Positions 23,183 to 30,764 of a stretch of DNA of 52,581 nucleotides are shown here, piece after piece (the first letter of the stretch is position 1; each line of letters opens with the position of its first letter). A program made the translations under genes and the position numbers. The DNA comes from Stenotrophomonas raiganjensis (SeqCode) (GTDB taxonomy: Bacteria > Pseudomonadota > Gammaproteobacteria > Xanthomonadales > Xanthomonadaceae), in NCBI RefSeq assembly GCF_030658505.1, contig NZ_JAUTXR010000107.1, positions 1-52,581 of the forward strand, given 5' to 3'. Under the pieces are notes generated by a model. It was not told the origin of the DNA and ran no database searches. It worked only from the letters and a program-made list of their open reading frames with translations.

Positions 23183-24312
23183 CGGCTGCCCTCCTCACGG
23201 CCGCTCGGTCGCCCGGTCGGGCGGCCCACCGGCCGGCCCGGATCACGGGAAGCTTCCACCGCTGCACCCGGCAGCGACGGCATCACCACGTCCGGGTTCG
23301 CCACTGCGGCCGGGGCCGAGGTGGTGGGACGGGTGTCGCCGGTCATCGGCACGTAGATCAGCTGGCGGCCATCGCCACCGATCACCTTGCGGTTCTCGCT
23401 CAGCACCTGCTGCACGGTCTCCAGCCACAGGCGCTTGCGGGTCACTTCCGGGGCGTCCTTGTACTGGGCCTGCAACAGGCTGAAGCGCTGCGCGTCACCC
23501 TCGGCCTTGGACACCACGGCCTGCTTGTAGCCTTCGGCGGTGGTCCGGGCGCGCGAGGCCTGGCCTCGGGCCTCCGGCACGACCTTGGCGGCGTAGGCCT
23601 GGGCTTCGTTGATCAGGCGTTCCTTGACCTGCTGGGCACCGTTGACCTCGTCGAAGGCCGGCTTGACCTCCTCCGGCGGACGGGCGTCCTGCAGGGTCAG
23701 GCCGGTCACGGTCAGGCCGGTCTTGAACGCCTTCAGCAGCGCCTGCAGGCGTTCTTCGGCGGCCACGGCCAGCGGGCCGCGGTTGTTCAGCACGGCGTTG
23801 AGGTCGGCGCGGCCGACTTCCTCGCGCACTGCACTCTGCGCCGACTGTTCCAGCACCTGGTTGGCATCCACGGTGCCGAACAGGTACTGCTGCGGGTCGT
23901 CGATGCGGTACTGGACGTTCAGCGAGACGTTGACGATGTTCTCGTCACGGGTCAGCACCGGCACCTGGATCGAGAAGGTCTTGATCTCGGTGGCGTTGAC
24001 CTTGGTGACCGATTCAATCGGCCACGGCAGCTTGAAGTTCGGGCCGGGCTGCAGGATGCGCGAGAACTGGCCGAAGCGCAGCACCACGCCACGCTGCTGT
24101 TCGCCGATCAGCTGGAAGCTGGAGAACAGCACCAGCAGCACCACGGCTGCCACCACCCAACGCATGATGCCGCCGTCGAACAGGTCCTTCAGTGGCCCGG
24201 GCAGTCCGCCCCAGCCACCACCATTGCCACCGCCGCGCGACCCGAACGGCCCGCGTCGATTGTCCTCGGGGCCTTGTCCGCCCTTGTTGCCGCCGGGTGT
24301 ATTCCAGGCCAT
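23179..24312 (-). CDS. hflK: HflK, SPFH-domain modulator of FtsH
   Basis: Partner of HflC, 377 residues. The Gly-rich cytoplasmic start (GGNKGGQGPED...GGGNGGGWGG) is typical, then a membrane helix at about 50-68 and an SPFH domain beginning IGEQQRGVVLRFGQF. A coiled-coil region and an unusual C-terminal tail with repeated GRP (GRPVGRPTGRPSGR) follow. GGAG precedes the ATG at 24312. The gene is divergent from the acuI-like reductase, with a TATGAT -10-like box on its side. Confidence 0.96.
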   Translation of the reverse strand: MAWNTPGGNKGGQGPEDNRRGPFGSRGGGNGGGWGGLPGPLKDLFDGGIMRWVVAAVVLLVLFSSFQLIGEQQRGVVLRFGQFSRILQPGPNFKLPWPIESVTKVNATEIKTFSIQVPVLTRDENIVNVSLNVQYRIDDPQQYLFGTVDANQVLEQSAQSAVREEVGRADLNAVLNNRGPLAVAAEERLQALLKAFKTGLTVTGLTLQDARPPEEVKPAFDEVNGAQQVKERLINEAQAYAAKVVPEARGQASRARTTAEGYKQAVVSKAEGDAQRFSLLQAQYKDAPEVTRKRLWLETVQQVLSENRKVIGGDGRQLIYVPMTGDTRPTTSAPAAVANPDVVMPSLPGAAVEASRDPGRPVGRPTGRPSGREEGSR

Positions 24313-24381
24313 GCACGCTCCATCAAGATTTGGGCTGCGGCGCGGGCCCTTCCCGCGGCGCCAGCCGTGAAACCATCACCG

Positions 24382-24387
24382 ATCATA
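24382..24387 (-). promoter_or_regulatory. Candidate -10 box for hflK-hflC-yjeT
   Basis: TATGAT on the minus strand, 70 bases before the hflK start codon. No clear -35 hexamer accompanies it. Confidence 0.4.
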
Positions 24388-24465
24388 CAAGATGGGGCGG
24401 ATCGGCAGGATCGAAAGGGGGGCAACGGGGTAAGGTGGCGTTTTCCTCGAAGTCAGGCAACGCCG

Positions 24466-25461
24466 ATGGCCCCCACCACCCCGTTCACCGCCTTCCGCAT
24501 CGAAAACGACGACGCCGGCTACCGCAGTGGCCTGGCCCAGCTCGGTGTCGACGACATCAACCCCGGCCAGGTGCTGATCCGCGCCCACTGGTCCTCGGTC
24601 AACTACAAGGACGCCCTGGCCGGTACCGGCAAGGGGAAGATCCTGCGTCGCTTCCCGCTGGTCGGGGGCATCGACGTGGCCGGCACCGTGGTCGCCAGCA
24701 CCGACCCGGACTGGCGTGAAGGCGACGCCGTCCTGGCCACCGGCTGTGGCCTGAGCGAAACCCGCGACGGCGGCTACAGCCAGTACGTGCGGCTGGAATC
24801 GCGCGCAGTGATCGCCCAACCGGCCGGATTGACGCCGCGCGAGGCGATGGTGCTGGGCACCGCCGGCTTCACTGCAGCGCTGGCCCTGCTGCGCATGCAG
24901 GACAACCGGCAGACACCGGACCTCGGCCCGCTGGCGGTCACTGGTGCCAGCGGCGGCGTCGGTGCGCTGGCACTGTCGATCTTCAGCCGTGCCGGCTACG
25001 CCGTCCACGCGGTCAGCGGCAAGCCGGACCAAGCCGATTTCCTGCGCAGCATCGGCGCCTCCGAGGTACTGCCGCGCGAGGCACTGTCCGATACCGGCCC
25101 ACTGCAGTCGGCGCGCTTCGGCGGTGGCCTCGACAATGCCGGCGGCGACATGCTGGCCAGCCTGCTGGCGCAGACCGTGCCCTACGGCAGCGTGGTCAGT
25201 GCTGGCCTGGCCGCCAGCCCGGCGCTGGACATGACGGTGATGCCGTTCATCCTGCGTGGTGTCTCGCTTCTGGGCGTGTCCTCGGCCAATGCGCCACGCG
25301 GACTGCGCGAGGAAGTCTGGTCGCGCCTGGGCGGCGAGTGGAAGCCTCAGCACCTGGACCGCATCTGTACCGCCGAGGTCGGCCTCGATGGCCTGCCCGC
25401 CGTGTTCGAGCGGATGCTGGCCGGCCGCTCGCTGGGCCGCACGGTGGTGCGGATCGACTGA
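24466..25461 (+). CDS. acuI: NADPH-dependent acrylyl-CoA reductase / YhdH-type MDR oxidoreductase
   Basis: Cytosolic medium-chain reductase of the AcuI/YhdH group, which reduces acryloyl-CoA to propionyl-CoA. The N-terminal GroES-like half contains WSSVNYKDALAGTGKGKI and FPLVGGIDVAGTV. The Rossmann half contains VTGASGGVGALALS, then SGKPDQADFLRSIGASEVL. The catalytic zinc ligands of classical alcohol dehydrogenases are absent, as expected. Length 331 residues. A link to the methylcitrate locus in this window through propionyl-CoA is possible but inferred. Confidence 0.85.
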   Translation: MAPTTPFTAFRIENDDAGYRSGLAQLGVDDINPGQVLIRAHWSSVNYKDALAGTGKGKILRRFPLVGGIDVAGTVVASTDPDWREGDAVLATGCGLSETRDGGYSQYVRLESRAVIAQPAGLTPREAMVLGTAGFTAALALLRMQDNRQTPDLGPLAVTGASGGVGALALSIFSRAGYAVHAVSGKPDQADFLRSIGASEVLPREALSDTGPLQSARFGGGLDNAGGDMLASLLAQTVPYGSVVSAGLAASPALDMTVMPFILRGVSLLGVSSANAPRGLREEVWSRLGGEWKPQHLDRICTAEVGLDGLPAVFERMLAGRSLGRTVVRID

Positions 25462-25511
25462 ACGTCGCAGGCAGGCGACGGACGGCAGATGCGCCCCTCC
25501 CGCCGGTAATG

Positions 25512-25533
25512 TGCCCGCACTACACTGCGGGCA
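25512..25533. promoter_or_regulatory. Inverted repeat before the PilH-like gene
   Basis: TGCCCGCA and TGCGGGCA flank CTACAC, forming a perfect 8-bp inverted repeat 17 bases before the start codon. It could be an operator or a 5' leader hairpin. Confidence 0.45.
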
Positions 25534-25549
25534 TTACATGGGGAACAAC

Positions 25550-25921
25550 ATGGCACGCATTCTGATCGTCGACGACTCACCGTCGCAGCTGTTGGGGATA
25601 CAGCGCATCGTCGAGAAGCTCGGGCACCAGATCCTGACCGCCACCGATGGCGCCGCCGGGGTCGAAACCGCCAAGGCCGAGCTGCCCGACCTGGTCCTGA
25701 TGGACGTGGTGATGCCGAACCTCAACGGTTTCCAGGCCACCCGCACCCTCGCCCGCGACGAGGCGACCCGGCATATTCCGGTGATCCTGGTGACCACCAA
25801 GGACCAGGACACCGACCGCATGTGGGGCATGCGCCAGGGCGCCAAGGCCTACATCACCAAGCCGTTCTCGGAAGACGAGCTGTCCGAAGTGCTGGAGCGG
25901 GTGTTCGCCGGCCAGGGCTGA
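25550..25921 (+). CDS. Single-domain response regulator, PilH-like
   Basis: A 123-residue receiver domain without an output domain, closest in wording to PilH (RILIVDDSPSQ, MDVVMPNLNGFQATR, VTTKDQDTDRMWGMRQGAKAYITKPFSEDEL). The acidic pocket Asp8/Asp9, the phosphoacceptor Asp52 and Lys104 are present, so it should be phosphorylatable. The ATG at 25550 is preferred over 25538 because GGGGA sits ahead of it. No pil chemosensory genes or kinase are adjacent, so it is an orphan; twitching motility is a guess from similarity. Confidence 0.85.
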   Translation: MARILIVDDSPSQLLGIQRIVEKLGHQILTATDGAAGVETAKAELPDLVLMDVVMPNLNGFQATRTLARDEATRHIPVILVTTKDQDTDRMWGMRQGAKAYITKPFSEDELSEVLERVFAGQG

Positions 25922-25931
25922 GCCCTCGCGG

Positions 25932-26008
25932 GTGGGTGCCGGCCGCTGGCCGGCAATCACGCATCATCGTCCCGGGTCATGAAATTGCCGGCCAGCGGCC
26001 GGCACTAC
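25932..26008. repeat. Inverted SMAG dimer, one head decayed
   Basis: Two GCCGGCCGCTGGCCGGC palindromes in opposite orientation. The right one ends with the canonical CTAC; the left one has GTGG in place of GTAG. Confidence 0.8.
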
Positions 26009-26020
26009 CGCAAGGCGTGC

Positions 26021-26908
26021 TCAGATCGTTTCGCCAAAGGCCTTGGCCAGGTTCCGGTAGGCCTTTTTCTGCGCCTCGTCGGTCGCGGCCGGGGCCACGA
26101 TCTCGATCTCGACGATCTGGTCGCCATCCGGATTGCCCGGCAGGCCACGCCCGCGCAGGCGCAGCTTGCGCCCGGCATCGGAGTCGGCCGGGATCTTCAG
26201 CTCCACCGCCCCGCCCAGGGTCGGCACGCTGATGCTGGTACCCAGCGCGGCCTGCCACGGCGTGAGCGGCAGCGTATAGAGGATGTTGCGGCCGTCGACC
26301 TCGAACTGCGGGTGTGCCGCGTACTCCACTTCCAGCAGCAGGTTGCCACCATGGTTGCCCTGCCCTGCCAGGCGGATCACCTGCCCCGGACGGATGCCCT
26401 TGGGCACGCGCACGTCCAGCTGCTTGCCGTTGACGGTGATGCGCAGGCTGTCGCCGCCGTAGGCCGCTTCCAGCGGTACCGACAGCTTGGCGCGGGTGTC
26501 ACGGTTGGGGGCGTGGCCCTGGCTGCTGAAGCCCGGCCCCGGGCCGGCACCGCCGCGCTGGCGGGCGAACAGGCTCTCGAAGAAGTCGCTGAAGCCGCCA
26601 TTGGCGCCACCGCCGCCGAACACTTCCTCGAAGTTGAATCCACCGGCGCCACCGTAGTTCGGCGGTACGTTGAATTCCTCGCCCGGGCGATAGCCCTGCG
26701 CGCGCAGCTGGTCGTAGGCCGCGCGCTTTTCCGGATCGCGCAGCGCCTCGTAGGCCTCGTTGACGGCCTTGAACTTGTCTTCGGCCCCGGCCTCCTTGCT
26801 CACGTCCGGGTGGTACTTGCGTGCCAGCCGGCGGTAAGCGGTCTTGATCTCCGCCTCGCCCGCGCTTGGTTCCACCCCCAGGGTGGCGTAGTAATCCTTG
26901 AATTCCAT
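26021..26908 (-). CDS. cbpA: Curved-DNA-binding protein CbpA, DnaJ-type co-chaperone
   Basis: Type II J-protein that stimulates DnaK; in E. coli CbpA also binds DNA. The J domain spans residues 1-70 (FKDYYATLGVEPSAGEAEIKTAY) with HPD at 33-35, followed by a Gly/Phe-rich linker (GGAGGFNFEEVFGGGG...FSDFFESLF). Two C-terminal beta domains (from about 145) lack the zinc finger of DnaJ, which separates it from dnaJ. Length 295 residues. No cbpM modulator gene follows; the next gene downstream is beyond a REP dimer and reads the other way. Confidence 0.93.
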   Translation of the reverse strand: MEFKDYYATLGVEPSAGEAEIKTAYRRLARKYHPDVSKEAGAEDKFKAVNEAYEALRDPEKRAAYDQLRAQGYRPGEEFNVPPNYGGAGGFNFEEVFGGGGANGGFSDFFESLFARQRGGAGPGPGFSSQGHAPNRDTRAKLSVPLEAAYGGDSLRITVNGKQLDVRVPKGIRPGQVIRLAGQGNHGGNLLLEVEYAAHPQFEVDGRNILYTLPLTPWQAALGTSISVPTLGGAVELKIPADSDAGRKLRLRGRGLPGNPDGDQIVEIEIVAPAATDEAQKKAYRNLAKAFGETI

Positions 26909-27169
26909 CCAGCTACCTCGATTCGCTTCGGCCGCGCCGGTGGCGCCGCCCCTGGTTCATTCTACGCGCCGGCGATGCTACGCCGCCCCTCGTGCGGCCC
27001 CGGTGAGGCCGTCTGATCGTGCGCAATGCGGCTGCCATCCCCCGGCGCCAGACTGTGGCTGGAAGCCCGCGCCACAAAGCCTGAAGATGGGGCATGCACA
27101 CGGGTTTTCCAATGTCTTGACGCCCCTGTCCCATCCGGCCCACTAGCCTGACCCAGCAAGGAGTTCCCC

Positions 27170-27652
27170 ATGACCATCCATGTCGGCGACCGCATCCCGG
27201 AAGTGACCCTCAAGCGCATCCGCGAGGGCATCGAGACGCTCGATACGCATTCGCTGTTCGACGCGCGCAAGGTAGTGCTGTTCGCCGTGCCCGGAGCGTT
27301 CACCCCGACCTGCTCGGCGCGCCACCTGCCGGGCTACGTCGAGAAATTCCAGGCCTTCCGCCAGCGCGGCATCGACGTCTACTGCATGGCGGTCAACGAC
27401 CCGTTCGTGATGAAGGCCTGGGCCGCCGACCAGAGCGTGCCCGACGGTCTGTTGATGCTGTCCGACGGCAATGCCGAGCTGACCCGCGCGCTTGGCCTGG
27501 AGCTTGACGCCAGTGCCTCGGGCATGGGCATCCGCTCGCGCCGTTTCGCCCTGTACGTGGTCGATGGCGTGGTCCGCGCCGCCTGGATCGAGCAGCCCGG
27601 CCAGTTCGAAGTGTCTTCAGCCGAGTACGTGCTGGAGCACCTGCCCACCTGA
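27170..27652 (+). CDS. Peroxiredoxin, Prx5 family
   Basis: Cytosolic thiol peroxidase of 160 residues. The Prx5 motif PGAFTPTCS places the peroxidatic Cys at residue 48, with the usual GLLMLSDGNAELTRALGL and a C-terminal VDGVV strand. No second (resolving) cysteine sits at the classical position except Cys72, so a 1-Cys or atypical 2-Cys mechanism is open. AAGGAG lies just ahead of the ATG. The next gene encodes a ferritin-like protein 29 bases downstream, a sensible peroxide/iron pair. The 261-base space before it (26909-27169) shows no further gene. Confidence 0.92.
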   Translation: MTIHVGDRIPEVTLKRIREGIETLDTHSLFDARKVVLFAVPGAFTPTCSARHLPGYVEKFQAFRQRGIDVYCMAVNDPFVMKAWAADQSVPDGLLMLSDGNAELTRALGLELDASASGMGIRSRRFALYVVDGVVRAAWIEQPGQFEVSSAEYVLEHLPT

Positions 27653-27681
27653 TTCCCCACCGCAGAAGGAAACGGCCAGCC

Positions 27682-28257
27682 ATGTCCAGCAAGCCAGCCA
27701 GAACCGCAAAGCACGCCACAAAGGTTCCCGGCATCAGTGACCGCAAGACCCTGCGCGAACGCGCCCGGCGCAACATCGAAGACGGGGCGATCACCGACAG
27801 CTACAGCGCTGACCGCAAGGTGGTGATCAAGCTGCTCAACGACGCACTGGCCACCGAGTACGTGTGCGTGCTGCGCTATTACCGGCATTACTTCATGGCC
27901 AAGGGCATGCTGGCCGACGCGGTCAAGGCCGAGTTCCTGGAGCACGCACAGCAGGAGCAGGCACACGCCGGCAAGCTGGCCGAGCGCATCGTCCAGCTCG
28001 GCGGCGAACCTGATTTCAACCCCGATACGCTGACCGCGCGCTCGCACGCCGAGTACAAGGAAGGCAGCGACCTGCGCGACATGGTCCGCGAGAACCTGGT
28101 GGCCGAGCGCATCGCCATCGACAGCTATCGCGAGATGATCAACTTCATCGGCGACCGCGACACGACCACCAAGCGCATCCTCGAAGAGATCCTGGCGCAG
28201 GAAGAGGAGCACGCCGACGAGTTCGCCGACCTGCTGGATGGGTGGATCGGGGAATGA
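27682..28257 (+). CDS. Ferritin-like / bacterioferritin-type protein
   Basis: A 191-residue four-helix-bundle protein. Candidate di-iron ligands follow the ferritin pattern: Glu59 (ATEYVC), Glu92 and His95 (EQAHA), Glu142 (AERIA), and the cluster Glu174-176 with His177 (EEEHADE). A basic, Lys/Arg-rich N-terminal extension of about 30 residues could touch DNA, as in Dps-like proteins. AAGGAAA precedes the ATG. Probably co-transcribed with the peroxiredoxin, combining peroxide removal and iron storage. Confidence 0.9.
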   Translation: MSSKPARTAKHATKVPGISDRKTLRERARRNIEDGAITDSYSADRKVVIKLLNDALATEYVCVLRYYRHYFMAKGMLADAVKAEFLEHAQQEQAHAGKLAERIVQLGGEPDFNPDTLTARSHAEYKEGSDLRDMVRENLVAERIAIDSYREMINFIGDRDTTTKRILEEILAQEEEHADEFADLLDGWIGE

Positions 28258-28276
28258 TCACCCGGCCGGTGCCCCG

Positions 28277-28337
28277 GTAGATGCCCACCTTGGTGGGCGC
28301 TTCGTCGTTCGCGACGCCAACCAAGGTTGGCGCCTAC
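28277..28337. repeat. Inverted GTAG-REP dimer that supplies the pbpC stop codon
   Basis: Left unit GTAGATGCCCACCTTGGTGGGC; right unit is the mirror of GTAGGCGCCAACCTTGGTTGG. The minus-strand GTAG at 28334-28337 contains the TAG stop of pbpC. Confidence 0.88.
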
Positions 28338-30715
28338 CGCAGGACGTTGAACCGCACCTGCGTCCACGCGCCGTCCGCGGCCAATGCGGTCAGGGTATGC
28401 GCACCCGGCTCGGCAAACTCGCGCTGCATCAGCTGCGCGCCACGGGTCTGCGCGATCCAGCGGCCGTCCAGCAGCCAGTCCACCGACTGCTCACTGCCTA
28501 GGGCGCGCAGCTGCAGGCGCACACCATGTTCCGCATTGGGCGCACGCGCCAGTGCAGCACCGTCATTGAGGCCATCGATGTGCAGCGCAACGCTGGCCTC
28601 GCGCCCGTCATCACGGCAATCCGGCGAAAGCGGCGGCAGCTGCGAGGCCTCGCGCGTCGCCCTGGACAACCACGGCGACAACAGCGCCGGCCAGCGCGTG
28701 ATCTCGCGCGCTACCTCTTCGTGCGGCAAACGGCAATCAGCGGATACACGCAGGCCCGTGTGCGCATCGGCGAGGTAGCGCTGCCGGCCCGGCTGCCAAC
28801 GTCGCGCCTCGCGCTCGGGGAAAGTCGGCGGTGCCGCGCCGTCGAGCAGGTAGGCCGGCATCCTGCGCTGGCACAGCGCCGCCGGCAGGCCCTCGGCACG
28901 TTCGCCGGTCGGCCAGCAGATGTCCTCCTGGCTGACACTGGCCGGCATCGGTGCAGCGGCCGAATCACCACGCTGGCGCGGCAGGCTGTCCACCACCTCG
29001 AACATCAGCGGCAGTGCGGTGACTGCACCGTACTGGCCCGGCAGCGGCGTGCCGTCGGGCCGGCCCACCCACACGCCCACAGTGTAATGGCGGGTACTGC
29101 CGATCGCCCACGCATCGCGGTACCCATAGCTGGTGCCGGTCTTCCAGGCCACGCGCGGGCGGCCACCGACATCGAAGGTGCCGATGCTGTAGCCCGGGCG
29201 AGGGTTCGATTCCAGCATCTCGCGCACGATCCAGCTGGCACCGGGCGAAGCCAGGCGCCGCTCGATCATCGGATCGTCGTCGGTGTAACGCACCCGACCG
29301 GCGATGCCGTTGCGGTTGAGCGCGGCGAATGCACCGACCAGGTCTTCCAGTCGCGCGCCGGTGCCGCCCAGGATCAGCGACAGGTTGGGCGTGCTGCCGG
29401 GCGGGAAGCGCAGCTGGATGCCAGCGTGCGACAGGCGCGCGGCAAAGCGCGCGGCACCGACACGCTGCAGCAGGTCCACCGAGGGCACGTTGAGCGACAG
29501 CCGCAATGCGCTGGAGGCGCCAATCGGACCGTTGAAGGCCATATCGAAGTTGCCCGGGCGGTAGCTGCCGAAACTCTGCGGCGCATCGACCAGCAGGCTC
29601 TCCGAGTGGATCAGGCCATCATCCAGCGCCATCGCATACAGGAACGGCTTGAGGGTGGAGCCTGGCGAACGCCAGGCCTGCACCATGTCGACATGACCAA
29701 GCCGCTGGCGGTCACCGAAGGACAATGTGCCGACATAGGCGCGTGCCTGCAGGGTCTGGTTGTCGACCACCAGCAGGGCCGCCGAGGTACGCTCGGGCAG
29801 CGTCGAGAAATAACTAGCCACGCGCTCTTCCAGGGTGCGCTGCAGGCCGATGTCGATACTGCTCCGGATGCGTGCCTGGCCCGGATGCGCCGAGTGCAGG
29901 CGCTGCGCCAGCAACGCGGCATGCAGCGGCGGCTGCAGCGAACGCGCCACCACGTTCTCGATGCGCGCGTCATCCACCTCTTCCGGTGTCCATGCGCCCA
30001 GCTCGGCCATGCGTGACAGCACCTTATCGCGCGCCTTCTGCGCCGCTTCCGGATGGCGATCCGGGCGCAGCCGGCTCGGCGCCTGTGGCAGCACCGCCAG
30101 CAGCGCGGCCTCGGCGTGCGACAGCTGCGCCGCCGGCTTGCCCAGATAGGCCCAGCTGGCCGCTTCCACGCCCTCGATGGTGCCACCGTAGGGCGCGCGC
30201 TCCAGATAGAGAGCCAGGATCTGCTGCTTGCTCAGGTGCACCTCAAGCTGCACCGCACGCAGCATCTGCTTCAGCTTGCCCCAGGGCGTGCGCGAGTGCG
30301 GGTCGAGAATGCGCGCGACCTGCATGGTCAGGGTCGAGCCACCGGAGACGATGCGGCCGCCACGCAGCAGCTGGCCGCTGGCACGCAGGATCGCCAGCGG
30401 GTTGATGCCCGGATGGCGCCAGAACCAGCGGTCCTCGTAGGTCAGCAGCGCCTGCAGGTACAGCGGCGAGACGCTGTCGATCGAGGCCGGGTAGCGCCAC
30501 ACGCCCTCGGCATCGGCGAACGCACGCAACGGCGTACCATCGGCGGCCACCACCAGGGTACTGGTATCGCGCTGCTTCGGCAGTGGTGGCGGGAACGCGA
30601 AGTCCAGGACCAGCAGCAATGTCAGCATCGCCGCCGTGCCCCATCGCAGCCACGGCCACAGCGGCCGCAGCCAGCGGCGCAGGACCGCCAGCCGGGTCGT
30701 CATCGTGTTCTTCAT
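28334..30715 (-). CDS. pbpC: Penicillin-binding protein 1C
   Basis: Bifunctional class A PBP of the PBP1C type, 793 residues. Membrane anchor about 21-42. The glycosyltransferase domain has catalytic Glu94 in LLTYEDRWFWRHPGINP and GGSTLTMQ. The transpeptidase domain has the nucleophile Ser353 in SPGSTLKPF (SxxK, Lys356) and the KTG box in WKTGTSYGYRDAW. A C-terminal BiPBP_C domain completes it. It follows yfhM by 49 bases, the classic pair with bacterial alpha-2-macroglobulin. The stop codon lies inside a REP. An ATG at 30703 is an alternative start. Confidence 0.96.
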   Translation of the reverse strand: MKNTMTTRLAVLRRWLRPLWPWLRWGTAAMLTLLLVLDFAFPPPLPKQRDTSTLVVAADGTPLRAFADAEGVWRYPASIDSVSPLYLQALLTYEDRWFWRHPGINPLAILRASGQLLRGGRIVSGGSTLTMQVARILDPHSRTPWGKLKQMLRAVQLEVHLSKQQILALYLERAPYGGTIEGVEAASWAYLGKPAAQLSHAEAALLAVLPQAPSRLRPDRHPEAAQKARDKVLSRMAELGAWTPEEVDDARIENVVARSLQPPLHAALLAQRLHSAHPGQARIRSSIDIGLQRTLEERVASYFSTLPERTSAALLVVDNQTLQARAYVGTLSFGDRQRLGHVDMVQAWRSPGSTLKPFLYAMALDDGLIHSESLLVDAPQSFGSYRPGNFDMAFNGPIGASSALRLSLNVPSVDLLQRVGAARFAARLSHAGIQLRFPPGSTPNLSLILGGTGARLEDLVGAFAALNRNGIAGRVRYTDDDPMIERRLASPGASWIVREMLESNPRPGYSIGTFDVGGRPRVAWKTGTSYGYRDAWAIGSTRHYTVGVWVGRPDGTPLPGQYGAVTALPLMFEVVDSLPRQRGDSAAAPMPASVSQEDICWPTGERAEGLPAALCQRRMPAYLLDGAAPPTFPEREARRWQPGRQRYLADAHTGLRVSADCRLPHEEVAREITRWPALLSPWLSRATREASQLPPLSPDCRDDGREASVALHIDGLNDGAALARAPNAEHGVRLQLRALGSEQSVDWLLDGRWIAQTRGAQLMQREFAEPGAHTLTALAADGAWTQVRFNVLR

Positions 30716-30730
30716 TGCAGGTTGCCAGCA

Positions 30731-30758
30731 GGACGGGCCGCGCCGCCGCGGCCCGTCC
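30731..30758 (-). other. Perfect hairpin between yfhM and pbpC
   Basis: GGACGGGCCGCG and CGCGGCCCGTCC make a perfect 12-bp stem with a 4-base loop, 7 bases after the yfhM stop. There is no T-tract, so it is more likely an mRNA-processing or stability element than a terminator. Confidence 0.7.
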
Positions 30759-30764
30759 GCGCGG

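Noticed and set aside
27117..27149. TTGACG ... TAGCCT as a promoter for the peroxiredoxin gene
   Set aside because: The spacer is about 21 bases and the -10 match is poor.
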